A stretch of 13,250 bases of DNA from Methanocorpusculaceae archaeon UBA425 (GTDB taxonomy: Archaea; Halobacteriota; Methanomicrobia; Methanomicrobiales; Methanocorpusculaceae), in contig DAWV01000020.1 in the NCBI GenBank assembly GCA_002506085.1, positions 10,855 to 24,104 on the forward strand, read 5' to 3'. The notes beneath the pieces are model-generated. The model saw only the letters and a program-made list of their open reading frames with translations, was not told the DNA's origin and ran no database searches. Shown here in pieces: positions 6,198 to 13,219 of the stretch. Both the position numbers and the translations under genes were made by a program. Numbering within the stretch: the stretch's first letter is position 1; the number at the start of each line of letters is the position of its first letter.

Positions 6198-7233
6198 CGT
6201 GAATTTTCACTTTTTTATTTGCCGCTTCCCGTCTTACAATCAGGAAACTGGCAATGAATCCAATAATAATATTAGAGTAATAGAGAATCAGTCTCAGGAG
6301 CACAACAAAAAGTCCTACGACTGAGCTGGGGATAATGAGTGAATAAAATCCTGCGTAGGCAATCTCTGCAATTCCTGAAGCTCCGGGGGTTAACGGTATC
6401 ATCATAATGACTGCGATGATTAACTGGAACACGATTGACAAAAGCACATTCGGAGGATAGCCAAGCCCCATCATAATAATCGAAGCAATAGAGTATTCAC
6501 ATGCCCACAAAGCAAATGTCAGGAAGAATCCGGCAATAAGCCCCCACTTTGCTTTCCCGGCAAAGAGTCGGAACGTATCGTAAAACTGGTCGACACCCTC
6601 AAGAATCTGTCGGGTAACCCTGTCGACTGTTTCGGGCATCATCTTTTTCATAAACAGCCCTCCGATTTTTATCGCGAGTTTCTTAATGAGAGCGGGTTTT
6701 CGCATCACCAGAACAAGAAGAACTAAAATTCCGGTGAATAATGCCGTGCCGCACCATGCTGCGAAAATCAGACCCTCCGGAACCTCCCCATTGCTGTACA
6801 CAATTGAAAAGAGAGCTATCGCAAAAATCACGCCGAGGACCATGAGGACTGCTTCCAGAAGCCTCTCTATTATTACGACTGCTGTTGCATCGGCTACCGG
6901 CATTTTTGCCTTATATAATTCATGAATCCGGACAGGTTCTCCGCCGATGGAAGCCGGGGTGATGGCTGCAACCAGCTGACCGGCACAAACCATGTTCAGT
7001 GAGTGGAGGTATGGGACTTTGTATCCCATTGCCCGTGACATGATTACAATTCTGACGGCCCATATGCCCATCGCAAGCATGTGCAGTCCAAACGCAAGAA
7101 TAAGATACCAGAGGTTAAGATGCTCTAAGGCAGTAATCGTGTCCTCATTGAACGTCATAACTATTACTATCAGCAGCACTGCGAGTGATAACCCGATTGA
7201 AATCCAGAGGAATTTTTTCTGCCTAGCGTCCAT
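6190..7233 (-). CDS. UPF0104 flippase-like membrane protein (copy A)
   Basis: A 347-residue polytopic membrane protein of the UPF0104 / lysylphosphatidylglycerol-synthase transmembrane-region family. It has the membrane part only and lacks the aminoacyl-transfer domain of MprF, so it is not a complete LPG synthase. About eight hydrophobic segments are visible. Conserved motifs are TPASIGGEPVR (92-102), the ER pair (123-124), PLTPGASGIAE (280-290) and RLILYYSN (314-321). Archaeal relatives are associated with lipid-linked glycan or lipid translocation; the substrate here is unknown. It aligns with almost no gaps to the identical-length gene just upstream, with roughly half the residues the same by eye, so it is a tandem duplicate. 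It has its own strong TATA box and overlaps the fkbM-like gene downstream by 8 bp. Confidence 0.9.
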   Translation of the reverse strand: MDARQKKFLWISIGLSLAVLLIVIVMTFNEDTITALEHLNLWYLILAFGLHMLAMGIWAVRIVIMSRAMGYKVPYLHSLNMVCAGQLVAAITPASIGGEPVRIHELYKAKMPVADATAVVIIERLLEAVLMVLGVIFAIALFSIVYSNGEVPEGLIFAAWCGTALFTGILVLLVLVMRKPALIKKLAIKIGGLFMKKMMPETVDRVTRQILEGVDQFYDTFRLFAGKAKWGLIAGFFLTFALWACEYSIASIIMMGLGYPPNVLLSIVFQLIIAVIMMIPLTPGASGIAEIAYAGFYSLIIPSSVVGLFVVLLRLILYYSNIIIGFIASFLIVRREAANKKVKIHDE

Positions 7234-7259
7234 GATGTTTAATAAAAATTGACTGCTGA

Positions 7260-7274
7260 GAATATATATTTAAA
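7260..7274 (-). promoter_or_regulatory. TATA box between the two flippase-like genes
   Basis: TTTAAATATATATTC on the minus strand overlaps the stop codon of copy B. It is centred about 33 nt before the ATG of copy A, predicting a start near 7241 and an 8-nt leader. Copy A and the methyltransferase can therefore be expressed separately from copy B. Confidence 0.55.
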
Positions 7275-8313
7275 GGTTTTCGGGTTTCTTAGCCTGTACT
7301 TTTGCCTCTCTCCTTACAATAAGCATGCTTGCCAGAAACCCGATGACGAGGTTGAAGTAATACATGATTAAACGCCACAGCAGAACGAACACGCCAAGGA
7401 GGGATGTCGGAATAATCAGAGCATAGAATCCCGCGATTGAGATTTCTGCGACGCCCGCTCCCCCCGGGGTCAGGGGTATCATCATGATGACGGTGATTAG
7501 AATCATGAAGATGAACGAGAGAAGGAAGTTCGGCGGCAGACCAAGCCCTACCATAAGGACGGAAGCGACTGCAAATTCGTTAAACCAGTAGAGGAAACTG
7601 AAAACTATTCCATAGAACATACCGGATTTTGATTTTCCGGTGAAGTGCCCGAGCGTTGCATAGAACTGTTCCAGGTATCCGTCTATTTTTCTCTGATACT
7701 CTTTAATAATGTCCGGAGATTTTTTCCGGCTCAGCAGGTGAAGGATTCTTTTTACAACCCGCCCCGCCCATTCCGGTTTTTTTGCAACGATGACAAACAG
7801 CATAAGGAGTCCGGCAAAGACGGCGGCGGCAATATAGGCAATAAGCATGTATGCTTCGGGGAAATTGAGGTCGGCAAAGAACATTCCAAGCAGGATTACG
7901 CTAATGACGGTTCCGAGAACTAGGACAATTCCGTCAAATACTCTCTCCATGATTACAACAGCGGTTGCATCTCCCCCGGGGACATCTGCTTTGGTGAGTT
8001 CATAGATTCTGAGAGGCTCGCCTCCAATCTGTGACGGGGTTACCGCTGCAATGAAGAGATTGGAGCAGACGAGATTGAAGGAATGGAAAAACGGCACCTT
8101 AAAGCCGAGCGAATTGCACATGAGCTTGATTCTGAGTGCCCAGAATACGAGCGAGAAGATATGCATGACTACTGCGAGGAGAATAAGCCAGGGATTGCAT
8201 TTCTGTAGTTCAACGAGCGTGTTGGCGTCGATGGTGAAAAACAGCATCACAAACAGAACTATACAACTGATTCCCAAGGAAATAAACAGCCATCTTTTTT
8301 GTGAGTGATCCAT
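7270..8313 (-). CDS. UPF0104 flippase-like membrane protein (copy B)
   Basis: This is the upstream member of the tandem pair and also has 347 residues. It keeps the family motifs at the same positions as copy A: TPSQIGGEPLR (92-102), ER (123-124), PLTPGGAGVAE (near 280-290) and RLIMYYFN near 314. The N-terminal helix (about 9-28) and the last helix followed by a basic RRE tail are preserved. Divergence from copy A is spread across the loops and the helices, as expected for an old duplication with separate function. Translocation of a lipid or lipid-linked sugar is the family expectation, not shown here. The gap to copy A is 36 bp. ATG 8313 fits an upstream TATA box at 8352-8360. Confidence 0.9.
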   Translation of the reverse strand: MDHSQKRWLFISLGISCIVLFVMLFFTIDANTLVELQKCNPWLILLAVVMHIFSLVFWALRIKLMCNSLGFKVPFFHSFNLVCSNLFIAAVTPSQIGGEPLRIYELTKADVPGGDATAVVIMERVFDGIVLVLGTVISVILLGMFFADLNFPEAYMLIAYIAAAVFAGLLMLFVIVAKKPEWAGRVVKRILHLLSRKKSPDIIKEYQRKIDGYLEQFYATLGHFTGKSKSGMFYGIVFSFLYWFNEFAVASVLMVGLGLPPNFLLSFIFMILITVIMMIPLTPGGAGVAEISIAGFYALIIPTSLLGVFVLLWRLIMYYFNLVIGFLASMLIVRREAKVQAKKPENL

Positions 8314-8451
8314 TGTTGTCCCTGAATTGTTATTTACACGTTGGACCGACTCTGATATATGTCTTGTAGTAAGCGAAGGACAAATCTCCGATTCTTTGAG
8401 ACTTATGAGGTGGAACGGCTTAATTCCTCAGTCCGTCATTCTCCCGAATCC
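8314..8451 (-). promoter_or_regulatory. Promoter region of flippase-like copy B
   Basis: The 138-bp gap between the toroid gene and copy B contains ATATATCAG on the minus strand (8352-8360). It is centred about 25 nt before 8331, which gives copy B an 18-nt leader. No strong Shine-Dalgarno sequence is seen (CAGGGACAAC precedes the ATG). The gap implies the toroid gene may be a separate transcription unit. Confidence 0.45.
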
Positions 8452-9456
8452 CTATGGGGTAACACCATATTCTTTCAATGCGATTAACGCTCTCAGGGTA
8501 ATCCACTTTGAGGACCCGCCCTTTTTCTCAATGGAGACGGGAGTTCTGCCGTTAAAGGAGCTTCCCAGTTTCCAGGTCCCATCTGTCATCCGCTTATTTT
8601 TCAGGATTTCGATGGCATCCTGCAGCCTTGGATCCCGGATGCCAAGTTCATGAAACAGGAGCAGCAGTTCCAGAATGTCTGTCTGATACATGAGAGGGAA
8701 TCCCGGTCTGAGCCAGCCGGGCTTTGAAATCTCTTCCAGATTATGACTTTTCTTATACAGATGATGCTTCAGGAAATACTCTGTCAGCTTCCCCGTGGTC
8801 TCTATCACCTCCCGGCTCCTCTGATTTTCAGGAATCGCAGTAAGCGCCTTCAGAGTCTTCGCAACACCCATGTGACAGGAATGAGCCCCCAGACACATCC
8901 TGAGCCGGTCATAGGGCTCACCCTTCGCTGGAGTATCTGTCCTGTCATCCGCCCGCTGGTAGGTGGTAATCCATCGAATTGCCTTTTGAACTCCGGGGTG
9001 GTTCAGATACCCAAGTTTCACGAGGCTGTACACCATGTTCCCCGTCAGACACGGGATTACGCCGCCCGGAAGTCCTGTGCCGGTCTTTGCACTCATATCA
9101 TAGGAAAACCCGCCATGTTCCGGTTCCTGTGAATGGCTGAGTATAAATTCACATGCACGCCTGATTCCCGGATTATCGGGATTTGCGCCAAGTTCCGCGA
9201 GAATCAGCAGAGTCCATGATGTGCCTTTATATTTATCCCGGTAAAACCGCATTGGGTCGCCCCATGACCCGTCTTCGTTCTGCTTTTCCATTATTATGGG
9301 AACGAGCCCCATTGTCATAATGTTTTTTTGCGCAGTTTTCACATCCGAATCATCAGGCGGCTTTTCCAGAAGGGATGTGAGAGTAAAATAGCGGACTGAT
9401 GGATTCTCCTCCTCCAGGAGCCAGGCAAGAATATCCCTATTTTTCGTAGTTGTCAT
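8452..9456 (-). CDS. Alpha/alpha-toroid (terpenoid cyclase/prenyltransferase-fold) protein
   Basis: A 334-residue, largely helical protein resembling the squalene/terpenoid-cyclase and prenyltransferase alpha/alpha-toroid fold. Evidence is repeated QW-like turns, QNEDGSWGD (59-67) and MTDGTWKL (290-297), and helical repeats spaced at about 50 residues. The DxDD motif of class II cyclases is not seen, so catalysis of cyclisation is doubtful. A CLGAHSCHMG segment (188-197) offers Cys/His residues that could bind metal. Archaeal relatives are annotated variously and no function is established. The frame opens at a GTG at 9540 (362 aa) without a ribosome site. I chose the ATG at 9456 because GAGGT stands four bases upstream and homologs begin near LLEEENPSVRYFTL. 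It lies upstream of the flippase-like pair on the same strand. Confidence 0.78.
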   Translation of the reverse strand: MTTTKNRDILAWLLEEENPSVRYFTLTSLLEKPPDDSDVKTAQKNIMTMGLVPIIMEKQNEDGSWGDPMRFYRDKYKGTSWTLLILAELGANPDNPGIRRACEFILSHSQEPEHGGFSYDMSAKTGTGLPGGVIPCLTGNMVYSLVKLGYLNHPGVQKAIRWITTYQRADDRTDTPAKGEPYDRLRMCLGAHSCHMGVAKTLKALTAIPENQRSREVIETTGKLTEYFLKHHLYKKSHNLEEISKPGWLRPGFPLMYQTDILELLLLFHELGIRDPRLQDAIEILKNKRMTDGTWKLGSSFNGRTPVSIEKKGGSSKWITLRALIALKEYGVTP

Positions 9457-9460
9457 ATCT

Positions 9461-9465
9461 ACCTC
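9461..9465 (-). promoter_or_regulatory. Shine-Dalgarno deciding the toroid-gene start
   Basis: GAGGT is placed four bases before the ATG at 9456 on the minus strand, while the longer GTG start at 9540 has none. A TATA-like ATATGTAC sits further upstream near 9497-9505. Confidence 0.5.
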
Positions 9466-9580
9466 ATCGAATAGCCTGATTCCCGGCAGGCAGTACATAT
9501 CTGAGTAGTTTCCAGCCTCATCAACCTTTGGCTCAGACACTAATCTGTTTTTTCCGGAGCGGATATCATTGACTAGGGCG

Positions 9581-9590
9581 ATATTTATTC
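9581..9590 (+). promoter_or_regulatory. TATA box of larC-radB operon
   Basis: ATATTTATTC centred at about 9586 predicts transcription from about 9611, giving larC a leader of about eight bases. No Shine-Dalgarno sequence precedes the larC ATG, consistent with a short or absent leader. Confidence 0.45.
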
Positions 9591-9618
9591 AGAGTGGCAG
9601 GACAATAATTATACCAGT

Positions 9619-10782
9619 ATGCGTATTCTGATAGTAGATCCCAGATTTGGTGCTGCCGGGGATATGATTCTCGGGGCACTGCTCAGTCTCGGAGCGGACA
9701 AAGCGGCCGTTCTTCGTTCGGTTTCATCAGTATCAACACCAGATGTAACTGAAGTGAGACGTGCAGGAATCTCGGCGACCTATATCAGAACCAATACCGG
9801 AAAAACCCACCGGACGCTGGATGAAATCCTTGCGATTGTTTCGGCGGCTGATGCCCCGGAAAGAGCGAAGGAACTTGCCGGAATGGTATTCTGCCGGATA
9901 CATGAGGCTGAGATGAAAGTTCATCATACTGATCATGTCCATTTCCATGAAGTTGGTGCTGATGATGCAATTTCAGACATTCTGGGTTCCTGCACGGCTC
10001 TTCTTTCGCTGCATTTAGACGCTGTCCACATTCTCCCTGTCTCCGCGGGTCAGGGGACGGTCACCTGTTTGCATGGAATAATGCCGGTTCCTGCCCCTGC
10101 CACTGCCGAGATTTTCAAAGCCTCGGATCTTCGTGTTTTGTTTGACTCGTTCGAGGGCGAACTCTGCACACCTACCGGAGCCGCTTTGCTCGCCACGTTC
10201 AACGATGTTTTCGGCACGAAAAATCAGCCCGGGAAACTTCTCAAAATCGGATACGGGGCGGGAACACGTGACCCGGCAGACCACCCGAACGTTCTGTGTG
10301 CTTCCATTATCGACGCAGCCGAACCCGAGTCCGTCGTCGATGTGCTGGAAACAAATGTTGACGATATTTCCGGGGAACTTCTCGGGGCGGTTCTTTCAAC
10401 CATGATGAGTGAGGGCGCCCGTGACGCGTCACTTGTTCCGATCATCATGAAAAAGGGAAGACCGGGCTATCTCGTCCGGGTTGTATCCCTGCCGGCCGAT
10501 TCAATGCGGCTTGCAAAAATACTTGCCCGTGAAACCGGCAGTCTTGGCATTCGGTGTACTCCTATGGTTCACCGGTTCGTTGCCGACAGATGCATTTCAG
10601 CTGAGCATATAATAATAAACGGTGTTGTATTTCCGGTTAATATAAAGCACGCATCGATGGACGGGGTTGTTTACTCCAGAAAAGCCGAGTTTGACGACCT
10701 GCAGAAAATTGCGGAAACATCCGGAGTACCGCTAAAGGATGTGAAGCGGGTTGTCGAGGAGGATGCATGGAAGACGCCGTAA
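9619..10782 (+). CDS. larC: Nickel-pincer cofactor biosynthesis protein LarC
   Basis: LarC is the CTP-dependent cyclometallase that inserts nickel into the pincer cofactor used by LarA-type racemases. The family signatures are intact: DPRFGAAGDM (7-16), HVHFHEVGADDAISDILG (106-123), PVPAPATAEI (156-165), GELCTPTGAALL (180-191), ETNVDDISGELLG (244-256) and KKGRPG (278-283). The 387 residues form one continuous frame, unlike the lactobacillus gene, which is split into larC1/larC2 by programmed frameshift. No larA, larB or larE is in the window, so the cofactor's user is elsewhere. The 3' end overlaps radB by 16 bp, and an internal GGAGG there serves radB, so the two are cotranscribed and translationally coupled. 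Confidence 0.95.
   Translation: MRILIVDPRFGAAGDMILGALLSLGADKAAVLRSVSSVSTPDVTEVRRAGISATYIRTNTGKTHRTLDEILAIVSAADAPERAKELAGMVFCRIHEAEMKVHHTDHVHFHEVGADDAISDILGSCTALLSLHLDAVHILPVSAGQGTVTCLHGIMPVPAPATAEIFKASDLRVLFDSFEGELCTPTGAALLATFNDVFGTKNQPGKLLKIGYGAGTRDPADHPNVLCASIIDAAEPESVVDVLETNVDDISGELLGAVLSTMMSEGARDASLVPIIMKKGRPGYLVRVVSLPADSMRLAKILARETGSLGIRCTPMVHRFVADRCISAEHIIINGVVFPVNIKHASMDGVVYSRKAEFDDLQKIAETSGVPLKDVKRVVEEDAWKTP
10758..10762 (+). promoter_or_regulatory. Shine-Dalgarno for radB inside larC
   Basis: GGAGG lies four bases before the radB ATG and within the last codons of larC. It supports the radB start at 10767 and coupled translation. Confidence 0.6.
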
Positions 10783-11441
10783 AAAAAATCTCAACCTGTG
10801 CTGCAGGACTTGATGAGCTTCTTGGCGGTGGTCTTGAACCACGTATGATTACGCAGTTCTTCGGAGAAGCGGGGTCCGGAAAAAGTACGCTCTGTCTCAT
10901 GGCTGTAGTTTCGGTTCTCCGGAATGGCGGCGGAGTTGTCTATATTGATTCAGAGGGTTTTTCCATTGAACGGTTTTCACAAATCGCCGGTGACTCGACG
11001 TTGGAGTATGCAAAACGTCTGTATGTATTTGAGCCGGGGACCTTTGCCGAACAGGGTCTGATGATTACAGAATCAGAAAAGCTGATTAAATCCGGAAATG
11101 CCCATATGATTGTACTTGATTCGGCAACTGCCCTTTATCGCGTGGAGCAGATGGACACGAAAGATGCGCTTTCGATGCTTTCCCGCCAGATGATGGTGCT
11201 TCTCGGTATTGCCAAGCGGTATGATATCCCGATTCTGATAACAAATCAGGTGTTCATGGACATCGAGCATCACCGTCTGAGCGGACTTGGCGGAACTGCC
11301 CTGTCTCATATATCCAAGGCAATCATCCGTGTGGAAAAACATGAGGGATTCAGGCGTGCGGTTGTTTTCAAACACCGGTCCCAGGCGGAAGGAAATATGT
11401 GGGAGTTTGTTATCACCGGTGACGGGGTCCGTGACCGCTGA
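10767..11441 (+). CDS. radB: DNA repair and recombination protein RadB
   Basis: RadB is a euryarchaeal RecA-family paralog thought to assist RadA in homologous recombination. At 224 residues it consists of the ATPase core only and lacks the N-terminal helix-hairpin-helix domain of RadA, as expected. Visible motifs are TCAAGLDELLGGGLEP near the N-terminus (10-25), Walker A GEAGSGKST (33-41), YIDSEG (59-64), Walker B MIVLDS (114-119) and ITNQV (158-162, the L2-preceding strand). SGLGGTALSHISKAIIRVEK (172-191) is also typical. It is the second gene of the larC-radB unit and faces mdh convergently 53 bp away. Confidence 0.95.
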   Translation: MEDAVKKISTCAAGLDELLGGGLEPRMITQFFGEAGSGKSTLCLMAVVSVLRNGGGVVYIDSEGFSIERFSQIAGDSTLEYAKRLYVFEPGTFAEQGLMITESEKLIKSGNAHMIVLDSATALYRVEQMDTKDALSMLSRQMMVLLGIAKRYDIPILITNQVFMDIEHHRLSGLGGTALSHISKAIIRVEKHEGFRRAVVFKHRSQAEGNMWEFVITGDGVRDR

Positions 11442-11494
11442 AAATCTGCGAGTGCCCCGGACTCTCCTCAAAAATAGATATTATTTACCGTGAC

Positions 11495-12448
11495 TTAATC
11501 TTCGGAGTCGAGGACGGCACAGACTTTTTCTGTTGTTTCCTGTATAACCCGGATTGATTCCGCAAGCATCCGTCCCTCTTCTTCAGAATACTTTACTCCG
11601 ATTGGAAACACACCGCCTCTCGTTATCCGCGTAGGTACACTTATACAAACCCCGTCATGCCCGAAAACCTCGCGCGGGATATGGGTGGAGACTGTTAACA
11701 TTCTGTTTTCATCCTCAACAATTGTCCGAACCAGAGTTGCAATTGCATCCCCCGGACCAAACACTGTCGAGCCCTTTGCCTTAATGATGTATGTGCCGCT
11801 CCCTTTCACCCGCTCCATCAGTTTTTCCCGCGGGACATGTGCGACTCCGAGCAGATTATCAATCTGGATACCACCGATTGTTGTAGCAGACCACATGGGG
11901 ACCATGGAATCTCCGTGTTCTCCGATAATTCTTGTATGCACTTCGCTCACGTGCACATTGAAAAATTCCGCGAGGCACGCCTTCAGCCGCATCGAATCAA
12001 GATGCGTCCCGAGACCAAACACCCTGTGCGGCATCATTCCCGAATATTTCAGAGCAACGGTCGTCATAATATCCACCGGATTTGTCACCACCAGGAGAAT
12101 CGATTCAGGCGCCATACGTCCAACCTGCTCTGCATACTCCTTTACAATCCGTGAATTCACAAGAGCCAGGTCCATACGGGACTGCGTAGCTTTTCTTGGA
12201 ATGCCGGACGTAAGAACAATAATATCTGAACCACGGAGATCCTTCGGGTTCGTGCCAAACGTCACTCGGGTATTTGTTCCCCGGGCAGCAAAAGAGTCCA
12301 TCATGTCGTGTGCAAGACCATCGAGATATGTCTCGTTTCCGGGTCTGCCATACAGACACATTTCCTGAACATGCGGAAACTGTGACACAGCATGTGCCAC
12401 ATACGATCCAACCTGACCGGTTGCACCAATAATTGTCACTTTTGCCAT
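11495..12448 (-). CDS. mdh: Malate dehydrogenase (LDH/MDH family)
   Basis: A 317-residue dehydrogenase that interconverts malate and oxaloacetate. It has the Rossmann motif GATGQVGS (8-15), TNPVD (122-126), catalytic Asp150, His178 (GEHGD) and substrate-binding Arg154. The active-site loop SGIPRKATQSRMDLA places Arg85 and Arg91 six apart, the MDH arrangement; Arg91 at the specificity position argues for malate over lactate. After the second strand the sequence is LYGRPGN with no acidic residue. Arg35 there suggests NADP(H) preference, as in some methanogen enzymes. The ATG at 12448 follows GAGG with 8-nt spacing. The SRP RNA gene ends 26 bp upstream on the same strand, so no independent promoter with normal spacing fits between them. 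Confidence 0.95.
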   Translation of the reverse strand: MAKVTIIGATGQVGSYVAHAVSQFPHVQEMCLYGRPGNETYLDGLAHDMMDSFAARGTNTRVTFGTNPKDLRGSDIIVLTSGIPRKATQSRMDLALVNSRIVKEYAEQVGRMAPESILLVVTNPVDIMTTVALKYSGMMPHRVFGLGTHLDSMRLKACLAEFFNVHVSEVHTRIIGEHGDSMVPMWSATTIGGIQIDNLLGVAHVPREKLMERVKGSGTYIIKAKGSTVFGPGDAIATLVRTIVEDENRMLTVSTHIPREVFGHDGVCISVPTRITRGGVFPIGVKYSEEEGRMLAESIRVIQETTEKVCAVLDSED

Positions 12449-12474
12449 AAGTTGGTCCTCAAAAGAATATTAAC

Positions 12475-12781
12475 GGGACATGTTCTCGGTAGGAAGCGCA
12501 CATCTGACTTCTGTTATTCATTCCTTCTCCGCCCTGCAACCCTACGGGCGCCATGCGTTTATGGTGAGGTCTGCTCCCTTCCGGGCCTGAACCGGTGCCC
12601 ACAACAATGAGGAAATATATCCCTCCGGATATATCCATCTCATCCACTGACCTCGCAGGACAAGGTATCAACGTTGGAACGAATAACATTGGAAAGACTG
12701 CCACAGCCGTCTTCGAACTTCGTCCCCTGCGTATTGGCAGTTTCAGGTTACAGGTGACGCCAAGCCACCCGGACTAGTCCC
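12475..12781 (-). ncRNA. ffs: Archaeal 7S signal recognition particle RNA
   Basis: The minus-strand transcript has the features of archaeal SRP RNA. The Alu domain carries the conserved CCTGTAACC turn (UGUAA) at about 12744-12752, between helices. Helix 6 has a GGAG (GNAR) tetraloop at 12623-12626 closed by TATATCC/GGATATA, the SRP19 site. Helix 8 has CAGGCCCGGAAGGGAGCAG (12572-12590) with a GGAA tetraloop, the SRP54 site. The 5' GGGAC (12777-12781) pairs with the 3' GTCCC (12475-12479) as helix 1, defining the ends and a length of about 307 nt. This is normal for archaea. Small open frames across it are not genes. Confidence 0.95.
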
Positions 12782-12803
12782 AGTATATATGGGACCGTGG
12801 GAG

Positions 12804-12810
12804 AATAAAA
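12804..12810 (-). promoter_or_regulatory. TATA box of SRP RNA gene
   Basis: TTTTATT on the minus strand is centred 26 nt upstream of the predicted 5' end at 12781. A second AT box, ATATATAC (12783-12790), is too close to the RNA to be its TATA box. It forms the loop of an inverted repeat (GTCCCA 12777-12782, TGGGAC 12790-12795) that straddles the RNA 5' end. Confidence 0.5.
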
Positions 12811-12978
12811 TGATGTAGGGTATGAAACTGTTTTTCAAATAGGAGTTACGCGGTGTTAGTATGCATACAATTCGGGAAGGGGGTGAATGAGTGGGGCGTA
12901 TGAAAAAAACGGGGTTTTTCTTACATCACGCATTTTTTTGAATAGGGGTGCGTGCGGGAGGACGACTGGCGAGGGAGC
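12811..12978. other. Gene-free stretch between SRP RNA and right repeat
   Basis: I see no credible gene. AAAAAC (12905-12910) and GTTTTT (12914-12919) form a short AT-rich hairpin around GGG. Read on the minus strand it ends in seven T, so it could be a weak terminator for something entering from the right. An open frame starting at 12887 runs into the repeat and is judged spurious. Confidence 0.4.
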
Positions 12979-12999
12979 GAAAGCGACGTTAGCCTTGAG

Positions 13000-13014
13000 C
13001 AAACCGAAGGTTTG
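13000..13014. repeat. 15-nt hairpin, CAAA..TTTG family (copy 3)
   Basis: CAAACC-GAA-GGTTTG is a perfect 6-bp stem with a 3-nt loop. Its inner stem pairs differ from the other copies while the CAAA/TTTG frame is kept. Confidence 0.7.
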
Positions 13015-13068
13015 TGACCAAGTCTTCGGAGGAAACTTGCGAGCAAGCGAGCGAAGTGAGTCGGAGAG

Positions 13069-13083
13069 CAAATCTTTGATTTG
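13069..13083. repeat. 15-nt hairpin, CAAA..TTTG family (copy 4)
   Basis: CAAATC-TTT-GATTTG is the exact reverse complement of copy 1 at 166-180 and occupies the matching place in the inverted arm. Confidence 0.7.
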
Positions 13084-13109
13084 CGAACCCCGGGGGGCGA
13101 AGCCTTCGA

Positions 13110-13219
13110 GTACATCCGCCGTCGTTATGCGTTTCCTTTTTTTTCTTCGGGCGTACAGGGGATGGTGAAAACATGAGATGAAACGAACCAGGATTCCCGT
13201 ATGGATTCTTTGGATGTAC
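13110..13219. repeat. 110-bp core of right repeat with inverted ends
   Basis: GTACATCC (13110-13117) and GGATGTAC (13212-13219) are perfect inverted ends. The complementarity extends outward as TCGA(A)GTACATCC with one indel. The length equals that of the left copy, although their interiors differ by several substitutions and small indels. Confidence 0.5.

Noticed and set aside
6190..8313. Complete lysylphosphatidylglycerol synthases (MprF)
   Set aside because: Both proteins stop after the membrane domain and lack the soluble aminoacyl-transferase domain.
8314..8451. Possible small gene or structured leader before flippase-like copy B
   Set aside because: No open frame with a ribosome site and no convincing stem system was found; only a promoter is supported.
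9457..9540. 28-residue N-terminal extension of the toroid protein from a GTG start
   Set aside because: No ribosome site precedes the GTG, while GAGGT stands four bases before the downstream ATG, and the extension has no family-like sequence.
11685..12368. 227-codon plus-strand open frame opposite mdh
   Set aside because: It is antisense to a complete malate dehydrogenase; its length reflects mdh codon use, and it has Ser/Arg/Thr-rich composition without a domain.
12459..12777. Open frames on both strands upstream of mdh
   Set aside because: They lie in the SRP RNA gene, whose conserved helix 6, helix 8 and Alu motifs account for the sequence.
12887..13168. 93-codon open frame preceded by a GGGGGTG-like site
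   Set aside because: It runs through the hairpin repeats, its composition is Arg/Ser-rich low complexity, and the corresponding left-arm frame (72-302, minus) is not aligned as a conserved protein. The hairpins explain the recurring KVC and SLIC-like peptides.
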